A DNA stretch of 64,000 nt from CBIHON01 sp966211965 (GCA_966211965.1 CBIHON010000014.1:49269-113268), one strand, 5' to 3'; positions 28,478 to 37,710 are shown, counted from the stretch's first letter. A program made the numbers and translations. Notes: generated by a model from the sequence alone, not told the origin.

Positions 28478-28505
28478 AAGCCCGCCGCTGCCTCGCGGCA
28501 GGCTT
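28478..28505 (+). terminator. Possible terminator hairpin before alaS
   Basis: AAGCCCGCCGC (28478-28488) pairs with GCGGCAGGCTT (28495-28505) with one mismatch and a 6-base loop. There is no T-tract, so termination is uncertain. Confidence 0.4.
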
Positions 28506-28591
28506 GATTCGGGTTTGCGAGCGCTGGATCGTGCTGGGTTATCACGTATAATCAACGGTTTGCAACCGTCTCCTCTTTCCTGCCCAAGCAC

Positions 28592-31201
28592 ATGAACTCG
28601 TCTGAAATCCGCGATAAATTCCTCAAGTTTTTCGAATCCAAAGGCCATACCATCGTGCGCTCGTCGAGCCTGGTGCCTGGCAACGACCCGACCCTGCTGT
28701 TCACCAACTCAGGCATGGTGCAGTTCAAGGACGTGTTCCTGGGGCAGGACAAGCGCAGCTACACGCGCGCGACCTCGTCGCAGCGAAGCGTGCGTGCCGG
28801 CGGCAAGCACAACGATCTGGAAAACGTCGGCTATACCGCGCGTCATCACACGTTTTTCGAAATGCTCGGTAATTTTTCCTTCGGCGACTATTTCAAGCGC
28901 GACGCGATCCACTATGCATGGGAATTGCTGACCTCGGTCTACGGCCTGCCGAAAGAGAAGTTGTGGGTAACTGTTTATCAGGAAGACGACGAGGCCTACG
29001 CGATCTGGCAAAACGAGATCGGCGTGCCGGTCGAGCGCATTGTGCGCATCGGCGACAACAAGGGCGCGCGCTATGCGTCGGACAATTTCTGGCAAATGGC
29101 CGACACCGGCCCTTGCGGTCCGTGTTCCGAGATTTTCTATGATCATGGTCCGGACGTCTGGGGCGGCCCTCCCGGCAGCGCCGAGCAGGACGGCGACCGC
29201 TACATCGAAATCTGGAACCTGGTGTTCATGCAATTCAACAAGGACGAGAGCGGCGTGCTGCATCCGCTGCCCAAGCCTTGCGTCGATACCGGCATGGGCC
29301 TGGAGCGTATCGCTGCGGTTTTGCAGCACGTGCATTCCAACTATGAAATCGACCTGTTCCAAAACCTGATCAAGGCGGCGGCGCGCGAGACCGGCTGCAC
29401 CGATCTTGCGAATAATTCGCTGCGCGTGATTGCCGATCATATCCGCGCCTGTTCCTTCCTGATCGTCGATGGCGTGATTCCCGGCAGCGAAGGCCGCGGC
29501 TATGTTCTGCGCCGCATCATTCGCCGTGCGCTGCGCCATGGCCACAAACTGGGACAGACTCAGCCATTTTTCCACAAGCTGGTCAAGGACCTCGTGGTGG
29601 AAATGGGCCAAGCTTATCCGGAGCTGGCCGATGCCGCGCCGCGTGTTGCGCAAGTGCTGCAGCAAGAGGAAGAGCGCTTTGGCGAGACCTTGGAAAACGG
29701 CATGAAGATCTTGGAAGCGGCCTTGGCCAAGGACAACCGCAGTCTGGATGGCGACACGGCTTTTACGCTGTACGATACCTTCGGTTTTCCGCTCGATTTG
29801 ACGGCGGATATCTGCCGCGAACGCGATGTGACGCTGGATGAAGCGGGATTCCACGCCGCGATGGAGCGACAGAAATCGACCGCGCGCGCAGCCGGTAAAT
29901 TCAAGATGGCGGCGGCCGTGGAATATAGCGGCGACAAGACCAATTTCGTCGGTTATGACACGCTGGTGCAAAACGGCAAGATCGTTGCCCTGTATGTCGA
30001 CGGCAGTGCCGTGCAGAAAGTTGAGGCCGGCCAGCAAGCGATCGTGGTGCTCGACACCACGCCGTTTTACGCAGAATCCGGCGGCCAGTGCGGCGATTCC
30101 GGCGTGCTGGAGTCGAGCGCAGCCACCTTCGAGGTTACCGATACCCAGAAAATCCAGCCTGACGTATTCGGACATCATGGCAGCGTCAGCAAGGGCGTGT
30201 TAGCGGTGGGCGATACCATCAGCGCCAAGGTCAACGTCACCCTGCGGGCACGCACCATGCGCAACCACTCGGCGACGCATCTGATGCATAAAGCGCTGCG
30301 CGAAGTGCTCGGCAGCCATGTGGCACAAAAAGGTTCTCTGGTCGATCCTGACAAGACCCGTTTCGACTTCAGCCACAATGCGCCGATGACCGACGAGCAG
30401 ATCCGTCGCGTTGAGGCAATCGTCAACCACGAAATCCTCTCCAACGTCGCGACAGAAGCGAAAGTCATGTCCTTTGACGATGCCGTCAAGCATGGTGCGA
30501 TGGCTTTGTTCGGCGAAAAATACGGTGACGAAGTGCGTGTGCTGGGCATCGGCTCGTCGAAGGAATTGTGCGGCGGAACGCACGTGAGCCGGACCGGCGA
30601 TATCGGCTTGTTCAAGATCGTGGCGGAAGGCGGCGTCGCCGCCGGCATACGCCGCGTCGAGGCGGTTACCGGAGAGGGGGCGTTGGCTCTGGTGCAGAGT
30701 TTGAGCAGCCGCGTGAACGAAGCGGCTGCGGTCTTGAAAGCCCAGCCGGAGGAATTGACCCAGCGCGTTGTGCAAATGCAGGACCACGTCAAAGCGCTCG
30801 AAAAAGAACTCGCCGGCCTCAAGTCGAAACTCGCTGCCAATCAGGGCGATGAGTTGCTCAACCGGGCGGTGGACATCAAAGGCATCAAGGTCCTGGCCGC
30901 CACGCTGGAAGGCGCAGATGTCGCGACCTTGCGTGTGACCATGGACAAGCTCAAGGACAAACTGAAAACCGCCGCGATCGTGTTGGCGACGGTGAACGAA
31001 GGCAAGGTCAGCTTGATTGCCGGCGTCACTGCGGACTCGACCTCGAAAGTCAAAGCGGGTGAACTGGTCAACTTCGTCGCCCAGCAAGTCGGTGGTAAAG
31101 GTGGCGGCCGGCCCGATATGGCGCAAGCCGGCGGCACCGATCCAAGCGGATTGTCCAAGGCCTTGCAGGGCGTCTCGGCCTGGGTGGGCGAGCGGATCTG
31201 A
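28592..31201 (+). CDS. alaS: Alanyl-tRNA synthetase
   Basis: 869 residues, normal length. Class II catalytic domain N-terminal (FFESKGHTIVRSSSLVP, LFTNSGMVQFKDVFLG, RHHTFFEMLGNFSFGDYF), editing domain with HSATHLMHKALR and the CGGTHV zinc motif near residue 655, and a C-terminal DHHA1-like domain (GGKGGGRPDMAQAGG). It charges tRNA-Ala and clears Ser/Gly mischarges. A TATAAT box lies at 28547-28552, but I see no good -35 at the proper distance. A Nudix gene starts 4 bases after the stop. Confidence 0.98.
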   Translation: MNSSEIRDKFLKFFESKGHTIVRSSSLVPGNDPTLLFTNSGMVQFKDVFLGQDKRSYTRATSSQRSVRAGGKHNDLENVGYTARHHTFFEMLGNFSFGDYFKRDAIHYAWELLTSVYGLPKEKLWVTVYQEDDEAYAIWQNEIGVPVERIVRIGDNKGARYASDNFWQMADTGPCGPCSEIFYDHGPDVWGGPPGSAEQDGDRYIEIWNLVFMQFNKDESGVLHPLPKPCVDTGMGLERIAAVLQHVHSNYEIDLFQNLIKAAARETGCTDLANNSLRVIADHIRACSFLIVDGVIPGSEGRGYVLRRIIRRALRHGHKLGQTQPFFHKLVKDLVVEMGQAYPELADAAPRVAQVLQQEEERFGETLENGMKILEAALAKDNRSLDGDTAFTLYDTFGFPLDLTADICRERDVTLDEAGFHAAMERQKSTARAAGKFKMAAAVEYSGDKTNFVGYDTLVQNGKIVALYVDGSAVQKVEAGQQAIVVLDTTPFYAESGGQCGDSGVLESSAATFEVTDTQKIQPDVFGHHGSVSKGVLAVGDTISAKVNVTLRARTMRNHSATHLMHKALREVLGSHVAQKGSLVDPDKTRFDFSHNAPMTDEQIRRVEAIVNHEILSNVATEAKVMSFDDAVKHGAMALFGEKYGDEVRVLGIGSSKELCGGTHVSRTGDIGLFKIVAEGGVAAGIRRVEAVTGEGALALVQSLSSRVNEAAAVLKAQPEELTQRVVQMQDHVKALEKELAGLKSKLAANQGDELLNRAVDIKGIKVLAATLEGADVATLRVTMDKLKDKLKTAAIVLATVNEGKVSLIAGVTADSTSKVKAGELVNFVAQQVGGKGGGRPDMAQAGGTDPSGLSKALQGVSAWVGERI

Positions 31202-31205
31202 AGCA

Positions 31206-31742
31206 ATGGGCGCGCAACCGGCCGAATTCAAGTTTTGTCCGATTTGCGCATCCGCACTGACGGTGCGTGTCGACGGCCAGCGCGAGCGCGCGGCATGTCC
31301 GAGCGGCCACTGGACCCATTGGGATAATCCTCTGCCTGTGGTCGCCGCCCTGGTCGAGTTTGACGGCTGTATCTTGCTGGCGCGCAATGCCGCTTGGCCG
31401 GAAAAAATGTTTGCTTTGATTACCGGCTTCATGGAGCGCGGTGAGACGCCGGAGCAAGGCGTCGTGCGTGAATTGAAAGAAGAGACCAATCTGGATGCCG
31501 ACCAGGTATCCCTAATCGGCGTCTACGAGTTCATCCGCAAGAACGAGCTGATCATTGCCTACCATGTCAAAGCATCGGGCGAGATACGCCTGTCGGAAGA
31601 GCTGGTGGAGTTTCAGCTGATTTCACCCGAAAAACTGCGGCCTTGGCCTGTCGGAACAGGATATGCGGTGGCTGACTGGATGCGAGCGCGTGGATTGACC
31701 GTGGAATTCATGGACTTGCCCCTACAAACAAATTCTCAGTAA
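31206..31742 (+). CDS. Nudix hydrolase with zinc ribbon (NudC-related)
   Basis: 178 residues from the ATG at 31206, four bases after alaS. A zinc ribbon CPIC...CPSGH at about residues 11-36 precedes a Nudix box GFMERGETPEQGVVRELKEE that fits the GX5EX7REUXEE rule. Enzymes of this type cleave nucleoside diphosphates linked to another moiety, such as NAD(H) or ADP-ribose. It is shorter than full NudC and lacks its N-terminal domain, so the substrate is uncertain. Confidence 0.88.
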   Translation: MGAQPAEFKFCPICASALTVRVDGQRERAACPSGHWTHWDNPLPVVAALVEFDGCILLARNAAWPEKMFALITGFMERGETPEQGVVRELKEETNLDADQVSLIGVYEFIRKNELIIAYHVKASGEIRLSEELVEFQLISPEKLRPWPVGTGYAVADWMRARGLTVEFMDLPLQTNSQ

Positions 31743-31830
31743 TGCCGCACCAGTTCTTTGTTGCGTTGCATCAAAGCTGCGTTTAGAATCGGCTTAATTG
31801 TAGAATTACATTTCTTTCGAGAATACGATC

Positions 31831-32058
31831 ATGGAATTTCATAAAGAGCTGGATGCACGTGGATTGAATTGCCCGTTGCCGATCTTGAAAACCAAAAAAG
31901 CCCTGGCGGAAATGGCTAGCGGCCAGATTTTGCGGGTAGTGGCGACCGATCCCGGCTCGGTCCGCGATTTTCAAGCTTTTGCAAAACAAACCGGTAATGA
32001 ACTGCTTGCACAGGCAGGTGACAGCAAGGAATTTATATTCTTTATGCGCCGCAAGTAA
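31831..32058 (+). CDS. TusA/SirA-family sulfur-carrier protein
   Basis: 75 residues. The CPxP motif (C14 in GLNCPLPIL) followed by KTKKAL marks the TusA family, in which this Cys carries a persulfide for tRNA thiolation or other sulfur transfer. It is complete and has no neighbouring tus or dsr genes, so the exact branch of sulfur trafficking is unclear. Confidence 0.9.
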   Translation: MEFHKELDARGLNCPLPILKTKKALAEMASGQILRVVATDPGSVRDFQAFAKQTGNELLAQAGDSKEFIFFMRRK

Positions 32059-32270
32059 TTTCCGCGCATGATTTTGTATTTTTAAAAAAACAGAAATTTA
32101 TTATTTATTTTGCAATAAATCCGTGTGCGAGCAAGGCCAAATTCTTCCTTAGCCGGCCGTTTTGAAGGCTGACTCTTCTCTCCATGCATCTTTTTAATGA
32201 TTTAGTGGGCAACTTCTAACCTTTAATCGAACGATCGTGCTAAATTTTCGCATGGCGTCAATTTCTCTTT

Positions 32271-32276
32271 TATAAT
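32271..32276 (+). promoter_or_regulatory. Putative -10 box of etfBA
   Basis: TATAAT lies 54 bases before the etfB ATG. No good TTGACA-like -35 is seen at 17 bases, so the promoter may need an activator or be weak. The putative operator at 32286-32301 lies immediately downstream. Confidence 0.45.
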
Positions 32277-32285
32277 CCGGTTTAG

Positions 32286-32301
32286 TTAACGTTAACGTCA
32301 A
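32286..32301. promoter_or_regulatory. Palindromic operator upstream of etfBA, LiuR-like
   Basis: TTAACGTTAACGTCAA is one base from the perfect palindrome TTGACGTTAACGTCAA. That form resembles the sites I recall for the MerR-family regulator LiuR of branched-chain amino acid and fatty acid catabolism in proteobacteria. It lies just downstream of the putative -10, where a repressor would block transcription. The assignment is from memory of the motif. Confidence 0.5.
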
Positions 32302-32329
32302 TTCGATTTTTTTTCTCAAAGGCAGAGCT

Positions 32330-33079
32330 ATGAAAGTACTGGTTCCAGTCAAGCGCGTAGTGGACTACAACGTCAAGGTGCGCGTTAAATCCGACGGCTC
32401 CGGCGTCGATATCGCCAACGTCAAGATGTCGATGAATCCCTTCGACGAAATTGCGGTCGAAGAGGCGATGCGCCTGAAGGAAGCCGGCAAAGCGAGCGAA
32501 GTAATCGCCGTTTCCTGCGGCGTCACGCAATGCCAGGAAACCTTGCGCACCGCTATGGCGATTGGCGCCGACCGTGGCGTTCTTGTCGAAAGCGATGCCG
32601 AGCTGCAGCCCTTGGCTGTCGCGAAGTTGTTGAAGGCGGTGGCGGAAAAAGAGCAGCCGCAACTGATCATCCTCGGCAAGCAGGCGATTGATGACGATTG
32701 CAACCAGACCGGACAGATGCTTGCTGCCTTGCTGGGGTGGCCGCAAGCGACCTTTGCCTCCAAGATTGTGTTGGAAGACGGCAAGGCAACCGTAACGCGT
32801 GAAGTCGACGGCGGTTTGGAAACCATCGCCCTGACTTTGCCGGCTATCGTCACCACGGACTTGCGCTTGAATGAACCACGCTATGTGACCTTGCCCAACA
32901 TCATGAAGGCCAAGAAGAAAACGCTGGATGTGCTCAAGCCTTCCGACCTTGGCGTCGATGTCACGCCCCGCTTGAAGACCTTGAGAGTCGCCGAGCCACC
33001 GAAGCGCGGCGCAGGTATCAAGGTGCCGGATGTCGCGACCCTGGTCGCCAAACTCCGCGACGAAGCCAAAGTCATTTAA
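32330..33079 (+). CDS. etfB: Electron transfer flavoprotein beta subunit
   Basis: 249 residues, normal length. With EtfA it binds FAD and AMP and passes electrons from acyl-CoA and other dehydrogenases to ETF:quinone oxidoreductase. The N-terminus MKVLVPVKRVVDYNVKVRV, the NPFDEIAVEEAMRLKE stretch and the signature DLRLNEPRYVTLPNIMKAKKK identify it. It is followed by etfA after 86 bases that contain a palindromic repeat. Confidence 0.98.
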   Translation: MKVLVPVKRVVDYNVKVRVKSDGSGVDIANVKMSMNPFDEIAVEEAMRLKEAGKASEVIAVSCGVTQCQETLRTAMAIGADRGVLVESDAELQPLAVAKLLKAVAEKEQPQLIILGKQAIDDDCNQTGQMLAALLGWPQATFASKIVLEDGKATVTREVDGGLETIALTLPAIVTTDLRLNEPRYVTLPNIMKAKKKTLDVLKPSDLGVDVTPRLKTLRVAEPPKRGAGIKVPDVATLVAKLRDEAKVI

Positions 33080-33089
33080 CCAAAGTCTT

Positions 33090-33142
33090 CGTAGGATGGG
33101 TTAGCGCAGCGTAACCGACCGGAGCTCTTAATACATCCTACG
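33090..33142. repeat. REP-like palindrome between etfB and etfA
   Basis: CGTAGGATG (33090-33098) and CATCCTACG (33134-33142) are exact inverted copies around an inner GGTTA/TAACC pair. The 'GTAGGATGGGTTAGCGCAGCGTAACC' type of element is a repeat found in many proteobacterial intergenic regions. A related copy is at 58709-58770. Confidence 0.75.
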
Positions 33143-33165
33143 CCCGCTAAATTTAGGAAACCACC

Positions 33166-34095
33166 ATGGCCGCACTTGTCATTGCTGAACACGATAACGC
33201 TTCGCTAAAAGGGAGCACCCTCAACACCGTCACCGCTGCCGTACAATGCGGCGGTGACGTACATGTCCTGGTTGCCGGACATAACTGTGGCGCCGCCGCA
33301 GAGGCTGCGGCAAAAATCGCCGGGATCTCCAAGGTATTGGTGGCCGACGCTGCGCAATTTGCCGACGGCTTGGCTGAAAATGTCGCAGAACAAGCCCTGG
33401 CTCTGGCCGCCGGTTATTCGCACATCCTGGCGCCTGCCACCGCCTTCGGCAAGAACATTGCGCCGCGTGTCGCCGCCAAGCTCGATGTAGGGCAAATTTC
33501 CGAAATTACCAAAGTCGATGCCCCTGATACTTTCGATCGCCCCATCTATGCCGGCAACGCGATCGCCACGGTGCAATCGGCCGATGCTACAAAGGTGATT
33601 ACCGTGCGCACCACTGGCTTCGACGCGGCGCCAAGCGGCGGTTCCGCCACGGTCGAGGCAGTCACTCCGGTAGCTGATTTTGGCAAGTCTGCATTCATTT
33701 CGCGCGAACTGGCGAAGTCCGATCGCCCGGAGTTGACGGCGGCCAAGATTATCGTCTCCGGTGGACGCGGCATGGGTTCCGGCGACAATTTCAAACTTCT
33801 CGAACCGCTGGCCGACAAGCTCGGTGCCGCGATGGGGGCATCTCGCGCCGCCGTCGATGCCGGTTACGTGCCCAACGATTGGCAAGTCGGTCAGACAGGC
33901 AAGATCGTCGCGCCGTCCCTGTATATCGCGGTTGGCATCTCCGGTGCGATCCAGCACTTGGCCGGCATGAAGGATTCGAAAACTATCGTGGCGATCAACA
34001 AGGACCCGGAAGCGCCGATTTTCTCGGTAGCCGATTACGGCATCGTGGGTGATTTGTTCGAATTGGTGCCGCAACTCGTTGCCGAACTAGGTTGA
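33166..34095 (+). CDS. etfA: Electron transfer flavoprotein alpha subunit
   Basis: 309 residues. The C-terminal FAD-binding part shows LYIAVGISGAIQHLAGMKDSKTIVAINKD, which is the family signature, and the earlier SGGRGMGSGDNF loop. It forms the heterodimer with EtfB and binds FAD. It is followed by an acyl-CoA dehydrogenase gene on the same strand, a likely electron donor. Confidence 0.98.
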   Translation: MAALVIAEHDNASLKGSTLNTVTAAVQCGGDVHVLVAGHNCGAAAEAAAKIAGISKVLVADAAQFADGLAENVAEQALALAAGYSHILAPATAFGKNIAPRVAAKLDVGQISEITKVDAPDTFDRPIYAGNAIATVQSADATKVITVRTTGFDAAPSGGSATVEAVTPVADFGKSAFISRELAKSDRPELTAAKIIVSGGRGMGSGDNFKLLEPLADKLGAAMGASRAAVDAGYVPNDWQVGQTGKIVAPSLYIAVGISGAIQHLAGMKDSKTIVAINKDPEAPIFSVADYGIVGDLFELVPQLVAELG

Positions 34096-34217
34096 TCGGC
34101 CAAAAAATTTGGAAAAATAAAAGGCGGAATTTGCAGGATTTGTCGCGTGCTTGGCTGGTTTTTCCCGGGCAGTCCGCGATAGCCCGGTAAATGCCGCCTA
34201 TTTTTCGGGAGTCGGAA

Positions 34218-36008
34218 ATGAGCTACGTCGCCCCTTTGAGGGACATGCTGTTCGTGCTGAACGAACTGGCTGACCTGCCCGCTGTGAATGCTTTGCCCGG
34301 TTGCGAAGATGCCACGCCGGAAACCGTGGAAGCGGTACTGGAAGAGAACGCCAAGTTCTGCAGTGAAGTGGTCGCGCCGCTCAATTTCCCGGGCGATAAA
34401 GAGCCGAGCTACTGGCATGACGGCCAAGTGAGCACCGCCAAGGGCTTTAAACAAGCCTTCGAGGCGTTTGCCGAGGCGGGGTGGCAGGGCGTGCAGCACC
34501 CGGTCGAGTTTGGCGGACAAGGCTTGCCGAAGCTGGTGGCGACACCGTGCATCGAGATGCTCAACTCCGCGAACCTGTCGTTTGCATTATGCCCCTTGTT
34601 GACGGACGGTGCGATCGAAGCGCTAATGACTGCCGGCAGCGATGCGCAGAAGGAAACCTATCTCGCGAATTTGATCTCCGGCAAATGGACCGGCACCATG
34701 AACCTGACCGAACCGCAAGCCGGTTCCGATCTGGCGATGGTGCGCTCGCGCGCGGTGCCGCAGGGCGACGGTACTTACAAAATATTCGGTACCAAGATTT
34801 TCATTACCTATGGCGAGCATGACATGGCGGAGAACATCATCCACCTGGTGCTGGCCCGTACGCCGGATGCTCCGGAAGGCGTCAAGGGTATTTCCCTGTT
34901 CGTCGTGCCGAAATTCCTGGTGAATTCTGATGGCTCTCTGGGGGGGCGCAACGATGTGCATTGTGTCTCGCTCGAACACAAGCTCGGCATCAAGGCCAGC
35001 CCGACCGCAGTGCTGCAGTTCGGCGATCACGGCGGCGCGATCGGTACGCTGGTTGGCCAGGAGAATCGCGGTCTCGAATACATGTTCATCATGATGAATG
35101 CCGCGCGCTTCGCTGTCGGCATGCAGGGCGTAGGCGTGGCGGAACGGGCTTACCAAAAGGCCGTTGGCTACGCCAAGGAGCGCGTGCAATCGCGCGACCT
35201 GGCCGGTTCGGCCGGACCGGTCGCGATTATTCATCAGCCCGATGTGCGGCGCATGTTAATGTCGATGCGTGCCCAGACCGAAGCGGCGCGCGCGTTGGCT
35301 TATGTCACTGCCGCAGCGCACGATGCGGCCCATCATCATGCCGATGAGGTGGCGCGTAAGGCAAACCAGGCGTTCTACGAATACATGGTGCCGATAGTCA
35401 AAGGCTGGTCGACCGAGATGTCGATCGATGTCGCCTCGACCGGTGTGCAAATCCATGGCGGCATGGGTTTCATCGAGGAAACCGGGGCGGCACAGCATTA
35501 TCGCGATGCGCGAATCTTGACGATTTATGAAGGCACGACCGCGATTCAAGCCAATGATTTGGTGGGACGCAAGACAGCGCGCGACGGCGGCGCCACGGCC
35601 AAGGGAATTCTGGCGCAGGTGCGTAAAACGGAAGCCGATCTGGCGGCATATGCGTCTGGCGACTTGGCTGTAATCGGCAAACGCCTTGCGGCCGGTTCCA
35701 AGGCTCTGGAGGAGGTTGTCAACTATGTGGCCGGTAATATCAAGACCGACATCAAGGGCGTGTTCGCCGGTAGTGTGCTGTATCTGAAACTGGCCGGGAT
35801 TGTGCTGGGCGGTTGGCAAATGGCGCGTGCGGCGCTAGTTGCTGAACAAAAGCTCAAGACGGGCGAGGGCGATGCCGTGTTTTACCAGGCAAAAGTCGCC
35901 ACGGCACGGTTTTTTGCCGATCATATTTTGTCGCAAGCTGAAGGTTATCGCACCGCGATAATGGACGGAAGCGTAGGGGTATTGGCCCTGGCAGTAGAGC
36001 AGTTTTAA
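34218..36008 (+). CDS. Acyl-CoA dehydrogenase, large DmdC-like type with C-terminal extension
   Basis: 596 residues from the ATG at 34218; the frame is open nine codons upstream but GGGAGTCGGAA supports this start. Standard acyl-CoA dehydrogenase folds are visible: WTGTMNLTEPQAGSDLAMVR, FGTKIFITYGEHD, and QIHGGMGFIEETGAAQHYRDARILTIYEGTTAIQANDL with the catalytic region of this subfamily. About 130 extra residues follow, as in DmdC and related 595-residue enzymes. It oxidises an acyl-CoA and delivers electrons to the neighbouring EtfBA. The chain length preference is not known. A strong terminator follows. Confidence 0.93.
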   Translation: MSYVAPLRDMLFVLNELADLPAVNALPGCEDATPETVEAVLEENAKFCSEVVAPLNFPGDKEPSYWHDGQVSTAKGFKQAFEAFAEAGWQGVQHPVEFGGQGLPKLVATPCIEMLNSANLSFALCPLLTDGAIEALMTAGSDAQKETYLANLISGKWTGTMNLTEPQAGSDLAMVRSRAVPQGDGTYKIFGTKIFITYGEHDMAENIIHLVLARTPDAPEGVKGISLFVVPKFLVNSDGSLGGRNDVHCVSLEHKLGIKASPTAVLQFGDHGGAIGTLVGQENRGLEYMFIMMNAARFAVGMQGVGVAERAYQKAVGYAKERVQSRDLAGSAGPVAIIHQPDVRRMLMSMRAQTEAARALAYVTAAAHDAAHHHADEVARKANQAFYEYMVPIVKGWSTEMSIDVASTGVQIHGGMGFIEETGAAQHYRDARILTIYEGTTAIQANDLVGRKTARDGGATAKGILAQVRKTEADLAAYASGDLAVIGKRLAAGSKALEEVVNYVAGNIKTDIKGVFAGSVLYLKLAGIVLGGWQMARAALVAEQKLKTGEGDAVFYQAKVATARFFADHILSQAEGYRTAIMDGSVGVLALAVEQF

Positions 36009-36028
36009 AAGTTTTCAGAAGGATAAAA

Positions 36029-36056
36029 ATGGCAGCTTCCAAGCTGCCATTTTTTT
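36029..36056 (+). terminator. Rho-independent terminator of the etf/acyl-CoA dehydrogenase unit
   Basis: ATGGCAGCTT (36029-36038), loop CC, AAGCTGCCAT (36041-36050), then six T. Confidence 0.95.
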
Positions 36057-36165
36057 GTTGCTTCAATTAAATAATTGCGTCCAGGCACTAAAAAACGTTA
36101 AGTATTGCATGCGCTCTGCCGTTAATTCTATTGGCAGCAAAGCGGTTTCCTGTGAGGAGACGATC

Positions 36166-36609
36166 ATGAAACGTTTAGTGGTAGGAATGGGCCTGTTGTT
36201 GATTCTAAGTACAACAGGATGGACGCATGATGTGGCAGTGGCGGATGAAGGAATCAGTCCTGCAGATGCGGTCGCAATTCACGTGGTTGTGCAGACGCAG
36301 CTCGACGCGTTTGCCGAAGACGATGCGGTTGGCGCCTTTGAGTTGGCGACAGTCGATACGCAAACAAAGGTGGGCAGCGCGGACAATTTTCTCCACCTGG
36401 TCAAGAAGCACTACAACCCCATCTACAGAAGTCAAATCGTCATCTTCTCCCAGCCTGAAGTGATTGAGGGCGAAACTATCCAGCTTGTACGAGTGACCGA
36501 CCGCGATAGCCATGTATGGCTGGCGATTTATCACATGCAGCAGGAAGCGGACGGCAGTTGGAAAATCGATAATTGCCAGTTGCTCGAAACGACCAGCATC
36601 TCGATTTGA
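36166..36609 (+). CDS. DUF4864-type exported protein
   Basis: 147 residues from the ATG at 36166, which has GAGGAGA nearby; the frame is open upstream but not needed. A signal peptide (GMGLLLILSTTGWTHDVAVA) is followed by a compact domain with AIHVVVQTQLDAFAEDDAVGAFELATV, LHLVKKHYNPIYR and a final WLAIYHMQQEADGSWKIDNCQL, which matches the NTF2-like DUF4864 family of unknown function. Confidence 0.8.
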   Translation: MKRLVVGMGLLLILSTTGWTHDVAVADEGISPADAVAIHVVVQTQLDAFAEDDAVGAFELATVDTQTKVGSADNFLHLVKKHYNPIYRSQIVIFSQPEVIEGETIQLVRVTDRDSHVWLAIYHMQQEADGSWKIDNCQLLETTSISI

Positions 36610-36699
36610 TATTTGATTGCTGACCAGGAAATTCGGAGGGCGAGAGGGGATTGCTTTGCGCAGTGTTCTTTTGTTCTTCGCTTGTTTCTCTTTTGTTCG

Positions 36700-36720
36700 G
36701 CGCTCATTGTGAGCGCTTTT
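36700..36720 (+). terminator. Possible terminator hairpin after the DUF4864 gene
   Basis: GCGCTCA (36700-36706) and TGAGCGC (36710-36716) form a 7-bp stem with a 3-base loop, followed by TTTT. It lies 90 bases after the DUF4864 stop. Confidence 0.6.
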
Positions 36721-36799
36721 CCAGATTCTCTGGAAGAGGTGTTTTATCTTGCTCTGAGCTTAATTGGTGGGGTGGGATGATGTGGCGGCATGCATAAAA

Positions 36800-37216
36800 T
36801 CAACCATAAGCGCCGCCGGTAAGCAGCAGGTCAAAGGCGCGCGAGATCGCGGCTATCAGTGCCGTTGCGCCGATTCCCATGGCGAGGACCAGCAGGAGCG
36901 CGAGCGGCCAGCCTGAGTCGGATTTCGTGCCGGAGTCGAGGTTGAATGCCAAGTCCCACTTTTCATCGGACATCAAGCCAAGTACGAGCGCTTCGAGAAA
37001 TCCGCTCAATACCGAAATCGAAAACAGCCCCGTAAGAAAAAATACCGGCTGGCCGGCACCGAGGAGCAAGAGAAGCAGCGACAAGGGTGCGCTGCAGAAA
37101 TGCAGCCAAGCCCAGCGATCCTTATGGCCGCGCAGATAAAACCGGTGCAGGCCAAGACCTCCGAATGCGGCGGCCAGGAAAGTGGCAAGAGTCTTGTTTT
37201 TGTGGGCTGCGGCCAT
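36800..37216 (-). CDS. TM2-domain membrane protein
   Basis: 138 residues. The N-terminal KNKTLATFLAAAFGGLGLHRFYLRG is a TM2 domain (two spans with the turn LGLHRFYLG-type). Two or three more hydrophobic spans follow. The function of TM2 proteins in bacteria is unknown. It is convergent with the DUF4864 gene and divergent from rpsP. Confidence 0.78.
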   Translation of the reverse strand: MAAAHKNKTLATFLAAAFGGLGLHRFYLRGHKDRWAWLHFCSAPLSLLLLLLGAGQPVFFLTGLFSISVLSGFLEALVLGLMSDEKWDLAFNLDSGTKSDSGWPLALLLVLAMGIGATALIAAISRAFDLLLTGGAYG

Positions 37217-37373
37217 GTCGCTTCAATTGTCCAAATCGGGTGGTTTTGCCGGGAAAGGTACGCCGACGGTAGTGTATCAGGCTCATGGCGAGGCGATGCC
37301 TCATCCCACGCCTGCGGCCATGACTTTTCCAGAAGGTTCGACCGCGTCTTTTAGGGGATGCTTTAATTTTAAG

Positions 37374-37403
37374 TTGCGGCCGAGCGGCAAGCTAGACTAT
37401 AAT
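37374..37403 (+). promoter_or_regulatory. Sigma-70 promoter of the rpsP operon
   Basis: TTGCGG (-35, 37374-37379), 18-base spacer, TATAAT (-10, 37398-37403), 40 bases before the rpsP ATG. Confidence 0.75.
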
Positions 37404-37443
37404 TTACGGCTTTTTCCGCGTTCGAACACTTTTTGGAAATATT

Positions 37444-37695
37444 ATGGTCGTTATTCGTTTAGCTCGTGGTGGCGCCAAGAAGCGCCCGTTTTTCAACATT
37501 GTTGCCACTGATTCGCGCAATCGCCGCGATGGCCGCTTCATCGAGCGTATCGGTTTTTACAATCCGGTCGCTTCCGGAGCCGAAGAAAGCTTCCGCATTG
37601 TGCAAGACCGCTTGGCCTACTGGCAAGGCGTTGGCGCGCAATTGTCGCCAGCCGTCGCTCGCTTGGTTAGCGAGTCCGGTAAAAAAGCTGCCTAA
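37444..37695 (+). CDS. rpsP: 30S ribosomal protein S16
   Basis: 83 residues. MVVIRLARGGAKKRPFFNIV and DSRNRRDGRFIERIGFYNP are the S16 signature. It is first in the conserved rpsP-rimM-trmD-rplS operon, preceded by a good promoter. Confidence 0.99.
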   Translation: MVVIRLARGGAKKRPFFNIVATDSRNRRDGRFIERIGFYNPVASGAEESFRIVQDRLAYWQGVGAQLSPAVARLVSESGKKAA

Positions 37696-37710
37696 ATTCG
37701 GCAAATAAGC

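Noticed and set aside
28709..30178. A 489-codon minus-strand frame over alaS.
   Set aside because: Antisense shadow of alaS without RBS or domain.
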